NCBI GenBank assembly: GCA_900465915.1
Contig: UBKJ01000034.1
Location: forward strand, 1-64,000
Direction of reading: 5' to 3'
Length of the DNA: 64,000 nucleotides
Origin: Hyphomicrobiales bacterium
GTDB taxonomy: Bacteria > Pseudomonadota > Alphaproteobacteria > Rhizobiales > Rhizobiaceae
Made by a program: the position numbers and the translations under genes. Of this stretch, positions 1 through 7,235 are shown piece after piece. Every line of letters begins with the position of its first letter. The first letter of the stretch is position 1. Under the pieces are notes generated by a model, which saw nothing but the letters and a program-made list of their open reading frames with translations, was not told the DNA's origin and did not search any database.

Positions 1-72
1 GCGTGACCTGGGGAGCGGCCCGCTTGTCGCAGGCCCCCGCCAGCCCGTCCGCCCTCGGCATATGTCCCAAAA

Positions 73-97
73 AACGCATCCCTCCAAAAAAAGTTCC
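73..97 (-). promoter_or_regulatory. EcfG-type promoter reading out of the window
   Basis: On the minus strand GGAAC (93-97) is followed after exactly 16 bases by CGTT (73-76), the alphaproteobacterial general-stress consensus. It would drive a gene to the left of the window; an ATG frame opens at 61 and stays open to base 1, but 20 codons are too few to call a gene. The -35 lies inside the hairpin that follows the kinase gene. Confidence 0.55.
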
Positions 98-124
98 ATT
101 GCATGCTCTCGATTTTGGAACTTT
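86..124 (-). terminator. Terminator of the HWE kinase gene
   Basis: A perfect 9-bp inverted repeat (90-98 with 116-124) with a 17-base loop lies 30 bases after the kinase stop codon. On the minus strand the stem runs into a row of seven T. The loop is long for an intrinsic terminator, so the strength is uncertain. Confidence 0.5.
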
Positions 125-153
125 CTTCGATAGGCCACATTCGGTCCGCCGGC

Positions 154-1242
154 TCAGGCGGCGATGGTCTTCCGCGCCACCCGGATCGAAACCGTCAGCC
201 CGTCCGGCCGCCAGTCGCGCACGATCTCCGCGCTGAGCGCTGTGGCGAGCCCTTTCTCAAGCCGGCTACCGAAACCCGCCGTATGGCCCGGCGACGGCGC
301 GGGGCCGCCCGACTCCCGCCAGGCGAGGCGCACGCGGTCGCCCTCGTCGTGGACGCAGACGTCCAGCCGCCCTTCCGGGACGGAGAGCGAGCCGTATTTG
401 GCGGCGTTGGTCGCAAGCTCATGCAAAAGCAGCGCGACATGAGTCAGGGCCTTGCCGCCCACTTCCGGGTCGTCGCCCTTGATGCGGATGCGGTCGCCGC
501 TGGTGTAGGGCTCGAGGATGGTGCCGATGACCGAGCGCAGCCCGACATGCTCCGCCCTCGCCTCCTCCAGGAGGTCCGACATGGTCAGCTCATGCGCCCG
601 CGCCAGCGAGGTCAGCCGGGCCTGGATGACGCCGATGATCTCCTCGGTGTTGGCCGACGAGCGCGCGCTGATCGACACGATCGCCGTCGCCAGCGCGAAG
701 AGGTTCTTCACACGGTGGCGGATTTCGCCCATCAGCAATTGCTGCCGTTCCTGGGCCACGCGCTTTTCGGTGATGTCGCGGGCGATCTTGGAGGCGCCGA
801 CGATGACGCCGTTCTCGTTGCGGATCGGGGAGATGGTCAGCGAGATGTCGACCATCGAGCCGTCCTTGCGGCGGCGGCGCGTCTCGAAATGCTCGACGCG
901 CTTGCCACGCTCGATCTGGGTAAGGATAGCCGGCTCTTCATCCAGCCGGTCGTCGGGGATGAGAAGCGTGATCGACTTGCCGATGACCTCCTCCGGCGCA
1001 TAGCCGAAAAGGCGCGTCGCGCCCTGATTCCAGCTCTGGATGACGCCCTTCAGGTCCTTGCTGATGATGGCGTCGTCGGAGCCCTCGATGATCGCCACCA
1101 GCCAGTCGCGGGCGTCCGGCGCGGTCTCGCCGCCCATCAGGCCTGCCGCGAACGCCGCCGTATGCGGCGGCGGCGTGCTGGAATGAAGCGCTATAAGGCG
1201 CAAGTCTGTATTCGGGTGCTCCCGCTCGTTCGAACTCGCCAC
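154..1242 (-). CDS. PAS-domain HWE-family sensor histidine kinase
   Basis: Soluble sensor kinase of about 362 residues with no membrane segment. A PAS domain (roughly residues 45-160, with SWNQGATRLFGY and the PAC end GASKIARDIT) precedes an HWE kinase core: phospho-acceptor His in EIRHRVKN, N-box HELATNAAKYG and the family-defining W-x-E in LAWRESGG. HWE kinases often feed the PhyR-NepR-EcfG general stress pathway of alphaproteobacteria; that link here is inference from the EcfG-like promoters around it. No receiver gene is adjacent. The start is uncertain: the frame opens with TTG at 1260, I chose the GTG at 1242 because a G-rich stretch lies just upstream, and the ATG at 1137 would still leave the PAS domain whole. 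Confidence 0.88.
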   Translation of the reverse strand: MASSNEREHPNTDLRLIALHSSTPPPHTAAFAAGLMGGETAPDARDWLVAIIEGSDDAIISKDLKGVIQSWNQGATRLFGYAPEEVIGKSITLLIPDDRLDEEPAILTQIERGKRVEHFETRRRRKDGSMVDISLTISPIRNENGVIVGASKIARDITEKRVAQERQQLLMGEIRHRVKNLFALATAIVSISARSSANTEEIIGVIQARLTSLARAHELTMSDLLEEARAEHVGLRSVIGTILEPYTSGDRIRIKGDDPEVGGKALTHVALLLHELATNAAKYGSLSVPEGRLDVCVHDEGDRVRLAWRESGGPAPSPGHTAGFGSRLEKGLATALSAEIVRDWRPDGLTVSIRVARKTIAA

Positions 1243-1442
1243 AATACGCCCCACAAGCAAAAATCAGTCACAACGGAATCATCGGCTGATTGAAAAAGCT
1301 GACCCATTCAGGCGCGCAATATAAGCAGTTTCTTGTCACGTAGCTAGATGGGGCGCCGGCCAGTCAAAGCCTTCAGCCGACTATCAACAATAAGAAGGAA
1401 ATCAGGGCGGATTCGGGAAATAACGATAGCGGGCTAATCTTT
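1243..1442. other. Kinase upstream region without a recognised gene
   Basis: Lower-GC stretch between the kinase start and a possible 31-codon peptide. It should contain the kinase promoter, but I see no clear -35/-10 pair and no GGAAC/CGTT pair. Confidence 0.3.
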
Positions 1443-1538
1443 TCACCGGTCGCGCAGGACGACCGCGAGCAGGACGGCGATCCCGAGCCCGCCGAGATCG
1501 ACCGCCGCAATCGAACGCAGGACGCCGATCCAGTTCAT
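1443..1538 (-). CDS. Possible 31-residue membrane peptide
   Basis: A 31-codon frame opens with ATG (MNWIGVLRSI) and contains one hydrophobic stretch (GLGIAVLLAVVL) followed by a basic end (RDR), the usual shape of small inner-membrane peptides. GGGAG lies about 10 bases upstream of the ATG. It stands alone in an otherwise empty 470-base gap. I do not recognise a family, and a chance frame is possible in GC-rich DNA. Confidence 0.35.
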   Translation of the reverse strand: MNWIGVLRSIAAVDLGGLGIAVLLAVVLRDR

Positions 1539-1590
1539 CCCTCGACATCTCCCATGAAAGCGCCGCGAAAAGACCCGTCGCAGCCTGAAT

Positions 1591-1630
1591 AAGCGCCGGC
1601 GGGCGCGATTGGTTTCCGGCGCCGGCGCAT
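1591..1630. repeat. GC-rich inverted repeat
   Basis: GCGCCGGC and its complement occur on either side of a 15-20 base loop, and a third copy of GCGCCGG follows near 1644. It could end transcription or be a folded leader; no T-run is present on either side. Confidence 0.3.
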
Positions 1631-1661
1631 TTCAAAATCATGTGCGCCGGCCGGAAGCGAG

Positions 1662-1686
1662 GGAACGAAAGAAGCCGCCGCGCATT
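1662..1686 (+). promoter_or_regulatory. Probable EcfG-type promoter of the 28-residue peptide
   Basis: GGAAC (1662-1666) is followed after 16 bases by CATT (1683-1686), one mismatch from CGTT. The predicted transcript starts near 1693, about 24 bases before the ATG at 1717. Confidence 0.4.
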
Positions 1687-1716
1687 GATAGTTCATAATA
1701 AAAAGGGAGAATCGTC

Positions 1717-1803
1717 ATGCTTACCGCTGGAATTCTGTGGCTCCTGGGCGTCCCGCTGGTCGTGGTCATACTGCTCTATTTCCTGTTCCTGCGCCGACGA
1801 TAA
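1717..1803 (+). CDS. 28-residue single-span membrane peptide
   Basis: A 28-codon gene (MLTAGILWLLGVPLVV, then ILLYFLFLRRR) behind a good ribosome site, GGGAGA eight bases before the ATG. Nearly the whole peptide is one membrane span ending in three arginines, which predicts a cytoplasmic C-terminus. Short LLGxPLxxxILLY peptides of this kind are widespread in rhizobia and unnamed; that comparison is from memory of the family pattern. It has its own likely stress promoter and ends 38 bases before a strong hairpin, so it is a complete monocistronic unit. Function unknown. Confidence 0.75.
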   Translation: MLTAGILWLLGVPLVVVILLYFLFLRRR

Positions 1804-1841
1804 AGAAAACGTCGTTTTTTCACTTCATGCACAACAAGAAA

Positions 1842-1870
1842 AAGGCCGTCTCGCGACGGCCTTCTTTCTT
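1842..1870. terminator. Bidirectional intrinsic terminator
   Basis: AAGGCCGTC (1842-1850) pairs with GACGGCCTT (1855-1863) across a 4-base loop. The plus strand continues with TCTTTCTT and the minus strand with TTTTTCTTG, so it can end both the small peptide transcript and the convergent PRC-barrel transcript. Confidence 0.85.
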
Positions 1871-1882
1871 AAGTCATGAAAA

Positions 1883-2284
1883 TCACTTGGACCAGCGGCC
1901 TTCATATTTGAATTCCGGAGCCTTCTGAAGCTCGTCCTTGGTGGCGTTCATCTTGGCCGACCACTTCTTGTCGGATTCCGAATAGACGACGTCCACGGCC
2001 GAGGGGCTGACGATGACATATTTGTCGCCCATGCCGAGGAAGCCGCCGACGGAGACGATATAACCGGCGAGCTGGCCGTCGGAGATGATCAGGTCCTTGA
2101 TCTCGCCGATGGTCTTGTCCTCGCCGTTGACGATGTTCAGGCCCACCAGATTATAGCTCAGCACGTCCGTCGGCTTGGCCGTGACGAACACCTCGGTCGT
2201 GGTGGTGGTCGCCGTCGTCGCCTGCGCATGGGCGAACGAGGTCAAAGCGGCAGTTGCAGCCATAGCCATAATGAAACGACGCAT
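1883..2284 (-). CDS. Exported PRC-barrel domain protein
   Basis: 133 residues. Residues 1-20 form a Sec signal peptide (MRRFIMAMAATAAL, cleavage after AHA). The rest is a single PRC-barrel-like domain (LVGLNIVNGEDKTIGEIKDL, then SVGGFLGMGDKYVIVSPSAV), a fold also found in RimM and photosynthetic reaction centre H subunits; stand-alone periplasmic versions are common stress-induced proteins in rhizobia. AAGGAG lies eight bases before the ATG. An EcfG-like promoter lies 42-66 bases upstream, so stress induction is likely. The molecular role is unknown. Confidence 0.85.
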   Translation of the reverse strand: MRRFIMAMAATAALTSFAHAQATTATTTTTEVFVTAKPTDVLSYNLVGLNIVNGEDKTIGEIKDLIISDGQLAGYIVSVGGFLGMGDKYVIVSPSAVDVVYSESDKKWSAKMNATKDELQKAPEFKYEGRWSK

Positions 2285-2325
2285 TATATTCTCCTTTTGG
2301 AATTGAATTCCTTATGCGTGTAATA

Positions 2326-2350
2326 AACTCACGCGAATAGGAAAGGTTCC
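2326..2350 (-). promoter_or_regulatory. EcfG-type promoter of the PRC-barrel gene
   Basis: Minus-strand GGAAC (2346-2350), 16-base spacer, AGTT (2326-2329); only the first -10 base departs from CGTT. The transcript would start near 2320, leaving a leader of about 35 bases. Confidence 0.6.
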
Positions 2351-2351
2351 A

Positions 2352-2951
2352 TCAGGCGGCGACGGCGCAGAAAAACTTGCGATAATTATATTCAAAGGCG
2401 TCGAATGCTGCGATAGAAGCCTGAACGCAGCGATCTTCATCGCTTTCTTCAAAAGGCGCGCTGTCGAGAAGCTTGATCATGGCGTTCCAGCCGGGCAGGT
2501 TGTCGACCTGCCGCGCCAGATGCCGCGCGCCATATTCGGGCGACAGGCCGAGCGCCGCCGCCCGCTTGACCAGCACCGCCGCGCCCAGCGCCGAGCCTTC
2601 GAGCACATAGAGCGTGCCGATGATGGTCGGCAGGTCGACCGGGCCGCCGATCGGCCGGCAGGCGGAGGGCGAAAGCGTCTCCTCCCCGTCCCGGAGATCG
2701 GAGAAATCCGCGATCAGTTGCGCCTGGATTTTTCGACCCTCCCAATCCGGCAACAGGGCGGCGACGTTGCTGGCGTCGAGCATGGATTCCAGCGTCAGGC
2801 GGCTCGCATAGGTGGCGCGGAGATAATTCTTGTAGGCGGCGAGCGATCCGAACATGGCGAATTCGGCGTTGAGGCCGTCCAGCCGTTCGTGATGCGGAGC
2901 GGTGGCGGTCTTCAAACGCCAGCGCCGGCCGGAAGTGATTTTATAAAACAT
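2352..2951 (-). CDS. bphO: Biliverdin-producing heme oxygenase
   Basis: 199-residue heme oxygenase-like protein. It opens heme to biliverdin, the chromophore of bacteriophytochromes. Seen in the sequence: an N-terminal helix with TATAPHHERLDGLNAEF, whose His is the expected heme ligand, and the distal-helix stretch GTLYVLEGSALGAAVL with the small residues typical of the family. The longer frame reaches 3095, but ATG at 2951 has GGGAG ten bases upstream and begins at the normal N-terminus. A matching phytochrome gene lies 1.8 kb away on the other strand, so the two form a split light-sensing pair. A perfect EcfG promoter precedes it. Confidence 0.87.
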   Translation of the reverse strand: MFYKITSGRRWRLKTATAPHHERLDGLNAEFAMFGSLAAYKNYLRATYASRLTLESMLDASNVAALLPDWEGRKIQAQLIADFSDLRDGEETLSPSACRPIGGPVDLPTIIGTLYVLEGSALGAAVLVKRAAALGLSPEYGARHLARQVDNLPGWNAMIKLLDSAPFEESDEDRCVQASIAAFDAFEYNYRKFFCAVAA

Positions 2952-3012
2952 CGAAGGCGCTCCCAATTTTCCGCGCCGCCGGCCGCGTGAGCGGTCGACG
3001 GCGTCGGCGGAA

Positions 3013-3037
3013 AACGTCCGACGAGTCGATTGGTTCC
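3013..3037 (-). promoter_or_regulatory. EcfG-type promoter of bphO
   Basis: Minus-strand GGAAC (3033-3037), exactly 16 bases, CGTT (3013-3016): a full match to the general-stress consensus. Predicted start near 3005, about 54 bases before the bphO ATG. Confidence 0.7.
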
Positions 3038-3084
3038 CGGCCCAGGGCCGGTCCGAAATGAAATAACATTCGTCATGCAAAGCG

Positions 3085-3114
3085 AAGGGCCGCAAGCCTT
3101 GGCTTGCGGCCCTT
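3085..3114 (-). terminator. Hairpin after csbD
   Basis: Thirteen paired bases (AAGGGCCGCAAGC with GCTTGCGGCCCTT) around a 4-base loop, starting six bases after the CsbD stop. The T-run after it on the minus strand is short (CGCTTTG), so termination may be partial. Confidence 0.6.
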
Positions 3115-3119
3115 TATCG

Positions 3120-3323
3120 TCAGAAGTCCTGACGGCCGTACCAGTCGTCGACCTGGCCGCGGACGCGGTCCTTCTCGATGCCGTAGCGCTCCTGGATCTT
3201 GCCTTCGAGCTGGTCGCGCTTGCCGGCGATCTGGTCGAGATCGTCGTCGGTCAGCTTGCCCCACTGCTCCTTGACCTTGCCCTTGAACTGCTTCCAGTTT
3301 CCTTCGACGCGATTCCAATCCAT
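3120..3323 (-). CDS. CsbD-family stress protein
   Basis: 67 residues covering the full CsbD domain: MDWNRVEGNWKQFKGKVKEQ at the start and an acidic/basic helical repeat ending in DDWYGRQDF. CsbD proteins are abundant, unstructured-to-helical stress proteins of unknown mechanism (sigma-B dependent in Bacillus, EcfG dependent in rhizobia). AAGGAG sits eight bases before the ATG. It follows a DUF1328 gene by 29 bases and should share its promoter. Confidence 0.9.
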   Translation of the reverse strand: MDWNRVEGNWKQFKGKVKEQWGKLTDDDLDQIAGKRDQLEGKIQERYGIEKDRVRGQVDDWYGRQDF

Positions 3324-3352
3324 TGTCGTCTCCTTTCAGTCGTTTAAAAGTA

Positions 3353-3517
3353 TCAGGCGCGCCTCATCAGCGAGGCGAGTACGGACAAAAGCACCAGCGC
3401 CAGAAAAACGAACAACAAAACCTGCGCCATGCCCATGGATGCTCCGACGACGCCGCCGATTCCCAGCGCGCCGGCGATCATCGCAATCACATAAAAAACC
3501 AAAGCGTAGTACAGCAT
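3353..3517 (-). CDS. DUF1328 small membrane protein
   Basis: 54 residues, two membrane spans: MLYYALVFYVIAMIAGALG and a second from about residue 30 to 50, ending in MRRA. The pattern matches the DUF1328/YtjA family of small inner-membrane proteins of unknown function, often found beside CsbD genes. A 98-codon frame opens upstream at 3649, but GGAGGAAG seven bases before the ATG at 3517 marks the real start. First gene of a two-gene unit with csbD. Confidence 0.85.
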   Translation of the reverse strand: MLYYALVFYVIAMIAGALGIGGVVGASMGMAQVLLFVFLALVLLSVLASLMRRA

Positions 3518-3558
3518 CGCGACTTCCTCCCCAGCGTGGATTGTTGCTTTGACAGGTA

Positions 3559-3583
3559 AACGGAGCAGCGGCTGTTTCGTTGC
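3559..3583 (-). promoter_or_regulatory. Probable EcfG-type promoter of DUF1328-csbD
   Basis: Minus-strand GCAAC (3579-3583), 16 bases, CGTT (3559-3562). The -35 has one mismatch from GGAAC; the -10 and spacing are exact. The leader would be about 35 bases. Confidence 0.5.
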
Positions 3584-3588
3584 ACGGA

Positions 3589-3604
3589 AAATTTTTAAAA
3601 ATTT
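3589..3604. repeat. Perfect AT-only palindrome
   Basis: Sixteen bases, AAATTTTTAAAAATTT, read the same on both strands, in a genome that is otherwise GC-rich. It lies just upstream of the DUF1328 promoter and could be bent DNA, an UP-like element or a binding site for a nucleoid protein. Confidence 0.6.
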
Positions 3605-3676
3605 ACGGAACATTTCAGTCCCGGGCCGGTTCGTCTCGCTTTTGTTCACAATCGGCTCAATTTCCGCAATACTGTC

Positions 3677-4405
3677 TCACATGTAGATTCCGTGCATGAC
3701 GACGTCGAAATGCTCTTCGATGGCCGCGCTGCAATTGCAGGACTTCCGCCGCAGGGCCGAGATGTTCTTGATGATGAAGACGCCGCGCCGCGTGTCGATG
3801 ACGCCTTCCTCCCGCAACTGGCCGACGGTGCGCGTGACGAAAGTGCGTCCGACGCCCAGCATGTCGGCGAGCTGGTCATGGGTCAGCTCGAAGGAGAGCG
3901 AGCCCGTCCGGCCCGCGGCGTCCAAGAGCCAGCGGGCGGTGCGCTGCGTGATGGTGTGGGTGGCGCTGCAGGCGGCCGACTGGAAGACCTGCGCCATCAG
4001 GCAGTCCGAATAGCGCGCGAACCAGTGCCTCAGCGCGAGCGACTCCAGCTTCACCTGCTCCAGCGCCGCGGTCTTCATGCGGATGAACCGCCCGGCGTAG
4101 CGCACGATGGCGGTGGCGTAGGCCGGCAGGCTGCCGTTGGAGACGATGCCGCCAATCGCCCCTTCGCGGCCGATCAGCGCCACTTCCACGGCGCTGTTGT
4201 CGTGATCGACCCAGCGCTGGAAGCTGGCGATGGCCGGCCCGCAGGGAAACCAGGTGTGGATCACCTCTTCGCCCGCCTTCTGGAGGATGTCGTCGGCCTT
4301 GAGGTCGAACGTCATCATATGCGGCAGCAGCCGCCGGCGGTCTTCCTCGTTCAGCATCATGAGCAGCGAATTGCCGGACATGTCCCGGGTGGATTGAAGG
4401 TTCAT
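3677..4405 (-). CDS. Crp/Fnr-family transcriptional regulator
   Basis: 242 residues: a cyclic-nucleotide-binding-like beta-roll (about 10-130) and a C-terminal winged helix (LTHDQLADMLGVGRTFVTRT, then LREEGVIDTRRGVFIIKN). The cysteines expected for an FNR iron-sulfur cluster are absent from the N-terminus, and the recognition helix (GRTFVTRT) lacks the E-x-x-S-R of FNR/FixK, so its DNA site should differ. The effector is unknown. Start: AGGAGG nine bases before the ATG at 4405; an in-frame ATG at 4441 has no such site. A perfect palindrome lies 31 bases upstream and may be its own operator. Confidence 0.87.
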   Translation of the reverse strand: MNLQSTRDMSGNSLLMMLNEEDRRRLLPHMMTFDLKADDILQKAGEEVIHTWFPCGPAIASFQRWVDHDNSAVEVALIGREGAIGGIVSNGSLPAYATAIVRYAGRFIRMKTAALEQVKLESLALRHWFARYSDCLMAQVFQSAACSATHTITQRTARWLLDAAGRTGSLSFELTHDQLADMLGVGRTFVTRTVGQLREEGVIDTRRGVFIIKNISALRRKSCNCSAAIEEHFDVVMHGIYM

Positions 4406-4435
4406 CGGCGGATGCCTCCTTTTTATCGACGCCGC

Positions 4436-4449
4436 GTCCACTAGTGGAC
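4436..4449. promoter_or_regulatory. Perfect 14-bp palindrome upstream of the Crp/Fnr gene
   Basis: GTCCACTAGTGGAC is fully symmetrical and lies 31-44 bases before the regulator's start, where an autoregulatory operator would sit. It does not resemble the FNR (TTGAT-N4-ATCAA) or CRP box. Confidence 0.45.
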
Positions 4450-4700
4450 CGACAGGGTCCTGAACTTATGTTACTTTTGAACGCAAGAATCTTAAGCCAT
4501 TGGAAAAACGTGCATTTTCACGCCAGCGCTCCCTAAGCCGCATGGCGGGGCGAGACGCCATCCGCTCCTGTCCCAGGACGCTTCCGAGGAAAGACATGAC
4601 GCCGAAGCTTTTCACCGAGGGCCGAGCCGGCCCATGCGAACCGCAAGCCGGAGCCCGGCGTCCGCACGAGACGCCTGCGCCGGAAAGCATGTGGTAGCGA

Positions 4701-7232
4701 ATGTCCATCTCCGAATCCGTCAACCTGAGCGATTGCGACAGGGAACCCATCCATATCCCCGGCTCGATCCAGCCCCACGGCGGGATGCTCGTCGTCGAGC
4801 CGACGAGCCACCGTCTGCTGTTCGCCTCCGCGAATATTCCTTCCTTAACGGGCTATGACGGGGATTTGATCCCTGGACTCGATATTTCTTTGATTTTCGG
4901 CGAGAAAAACGCCCATGAAATCCGCAACGCCGCCGCCAAGGCGGGGCATCCGGGCCTGTCCTCGGTGCTGTTGGGCCTGCGCCTTCCGGGCCGGATGGCG
5001 AGCTTCGACGTCATGGTGCACACGCATGGCGACCGCACCTTCGTCGAGATCGAGCCCTGCCTCGACCGGGGCCGCAGCGCGCGGGCGGCGCTGGACCTGA
5101 CGCGCAGCCTGATCCACCGCATCGGGCTGGAGCAGACGCCGGAGAAGATCGCCACAGCCGGCGCGCGGCTGGTGCGCGCCATGCTGGGCTATGATCGCGT
5201 GATGGTCTATCGCTTCCTGCACAACGGCGCCGGGCGGGTGATCGCGGAGGCGAAGTCGCCGTCGCTCGGCAGCTTCATGGGCCAGCATTTCCCCGCCGCC
5301 GACATTCCGGCGCAGGCGCGGCGGCTCTATCTCGCCAATACGATCCGCATGATCGCCGATATCGGCTACCGGCCCGTGGCGCTGGCCCCGCCGCTCGGGC
5401 CGGGCGAGGAGCCCATCGACATGTCGCACGCGCAATTGCGCAGCGTGTCGCCGATCCATTGCCAGTATCTGCGCAATATGGGCGTCGCGGCCTCGCTCTC
5501 CATCTCCATCGTGGTCAACGGCGAATTATGGGGCCTGATCGCCTGCCATCACGACACCCCCCGTCTGACGCCGATGCCCTTGCGCATCGGGGCGGAGCTG
5601 TTCGGGCAATATTTCTCTTTGCAGATCGCGGCCTCCGAGCGCCGCACCGCGCTGAAGGCGGCGGCCGACGCCCGCGCGCGGCTCGACCAGGTGCTGTCGC
5701 AGGTGGGCGCCACCGGCTCGATCCGCGAGGGGATGCTCGACCGGCTGGCCGATTTCGCCTCGCTCGCCGCCTGCGACGGGGCGGGCCTGTGGATGGACGG
5801 CGCATGGCGCGCCCATGGCGACGCGCTCGACGCCGAGACGGCGCGGCGCATGCTCGACGTTGCGCATGAGAAGGCGCCGCAGGCGGTGTGGACCACGGAC
5901 GAGCTGCGCGCCTATGCGCCCGGGACGACGGGCGCGGTGGCGGGCATGATCGCCATCCCCCTCTCCATGTCCATCGGCGACTATCTGGTCCTGTTCCGCA
6001 ACGAGGAGGCGCACAGGATCGAATGGGCCGGCGAGCCGATCAAGCTCAAGGAATCCACGCCGCATGGCGAGCGCCTGACCCCGCGAGGCAGCTTCGAGAC
6101 CTGGCGCGAGGAGGTGCGCGGCCGCTGCGCGCCATGGTCGGAGGCCGACCGCAGCGCCGCCGAGGCCGTCGGCCTCTATCTGCGCGACATGATCCTGCGC
6201 GAGCGGGAGATCTCGGAAAAGGAGCGGGAGCGCACCGAGCAGCGCCGCCATCTGCTCAACGCCGAGCTCAACCATCGGGTCAAGAACATCATCGCGCTGG
6301 TCAAGTCCATCGCCGTGCAGACCGGCGCAAGCGCCGCCAGCGTGGAGGATTATTCGGAAATCCTCGAAGGCCGGCTGCGGGCGCTGGCGCATGCGCACGA
6401 CCAGGCGCTGGGCGAAAGCGGCGGCGACCTCATGCGCCTGCTGGAGGCCGAAACGCGCTTCCACCGTTCCGACGCCGGCCGCGTGGTGCTGGCCGGACCG
6501 GAGGTCTATCTCGACCGCCACGCCTATGGCGCGCTGGCGCTGGTGATGCACGAGATGATGACCAACGCCGCCAAATACGGCGCGCTGTCGGTCGCCACCG
6601 GCCGGCTCGCCATCGCCTGGGACCTCGACGCCGAGGGCGCATGCGAGATCGCGTGGAGCGAAAGCGGCGGCCCCAGGATCGCCCCGCCGTCGCATAGCGG
6701 CTTCGGCACGCAATTGATCCACAGCTCGGTGGAGCACGACCTGCAAGGCGGCGTCCGGCTCGACTATGACGAAAGCGGGCTCCAGGCGCGCTTCACCATT
6801 CCGGCGGCGCATCTGGGGGTCGGGTCGGAAGCCGGCGAGGCCATGGCCGCCGAGGCGGGCGCGCCCGACCTCGCGGGCCTTTCCATCCTGGTGGTCGAGG
6901 ATCAGAGCCTGATCGCCATGGACATGGAGGAGACGCTGCGGCGGCTCGGCGCGCGCGACATGCGGTTTCCGCCCAATGTCGCCGAGGCGCTGAAGACGCT
7001 GGAGACGTTCCGGCCGCATATCGCGCTGCTCGATTTCAATCTCGGGCGCGAGACGGCGGAGGCGGTGGGGCAGAGCCTGCGCGACAGCGGCGTGCCCTTC
7101 CTGTTCGCGACCGGCTATAACGACCGGGTGATGATCCCCGAGCGGTTCCGCGACGTGCCGGTGGTGCGCAAGCCGGTCAGCGAGCAGTCGATCCGCGAGG
7201 CGCTGGCGCTGCTCATCAAGCCGAAGGCCTAG
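4701..7232 (+). CDS. bphP: Bacteriophytochrome HWE kinase with receiver domain
   Basis: 843-residue red/far-red photoreceptor kinase. Order of domains: PAS (10-120) with Cys12 in NLSDCDREPIHIPG, where biliverdin attaches in bacterial phytochromes; GAF (140-310) with FPAADIPAQARRLY and SPIHCQYLRNMGV; PHY (330-510); HWE kinase (525-700) with His in ELNHRVKN, N-box HEMMTNAAKYG and W-S-E in IAWSESGG; and a receiver (725-840) with phospho-acceptor Asp in ALLDFNLG. The C-terminal receiver makes it a hybrid kinase whose phosphate could be passed on or dissipated. The ribosome site is weak (GGTAG), so the start rests on the conserved N-terminus. The chromophore enzyme gene is nearby. Confidence 0.93.
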   Translation: MSISESVNLSDCDREPIHIPGSIQPHGGMLVVEPTSHRLLFASANIPSLTGYDGDLIPGLDISLIFGEKNAHEIRNAAAKAGHPGLSSVLLGLRLPGRMASFDVMVHTHGDRTFVEIEPCLDRGRSARAALDLTRSLIHRIGLEQTPEKIATAGARLVRAMLGYDRVMVYRFLHNGAGRVIAEAKSPSLGSFMGQHFPAADIPAQARRLYLANTIRMIADIGYRPVALAPPLGPGEEPIDMSHAQLRSVSPIHCQYLRNMGVAASLSISIVVNGELWGLIACHHDTPRLTPMPLRIGAELFGQYFSLQIAASERRTALKAAADARARLDQVLSQVGATGSIREGMLDRLADFASLAACDGAGLWMDGAWRAHGDALDAETARRMLDVAHEKAPQAVWTTDELRAYAPGTTGAVAGMIAIPLSMSIGDYLVLFRNEEAHRIEWAGEPIKLKESTPHGERLTPRGSFETWREEVRGRCAPWSEADRSAAEAVGLYLRDMILREREISEKERERTEQRRHLLNAELNHRVKNIIALVKSIAVQTGASAASVEDYSEILEGRLRALAHAHDQALGESGGDLMRLLEAETRFHRSDAGRVVLAGPEVYLDRHAYGALALVMHEMMTNAAKYGALSVATGRLAIAWDLDAEGACEIAWSESGGPRIAPPSHSGFGTQLIHSSVEHDLQGGVRLDYDESGLQARFTIPAAHLGVGSEAGEAMAAEAGAPDLAGLSILVVEDQSLIAMDMEETLRRLGARDMRFPPNVAEALKTLETFRPHIALLDFNLGRETAEAVGQSLRDSGVPFLFATGYNDRVMIPERFRDVPVVRKPVSEQSIREALALLIKPKA

Positions 7233-7235
7233 GCC

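Noticed and set aside
1..61. Partial gene at the left edge behind the outward promoter
   Set aside because: Only 20 codons are visible, with no recognisable motif; the start would leave almost no leader.
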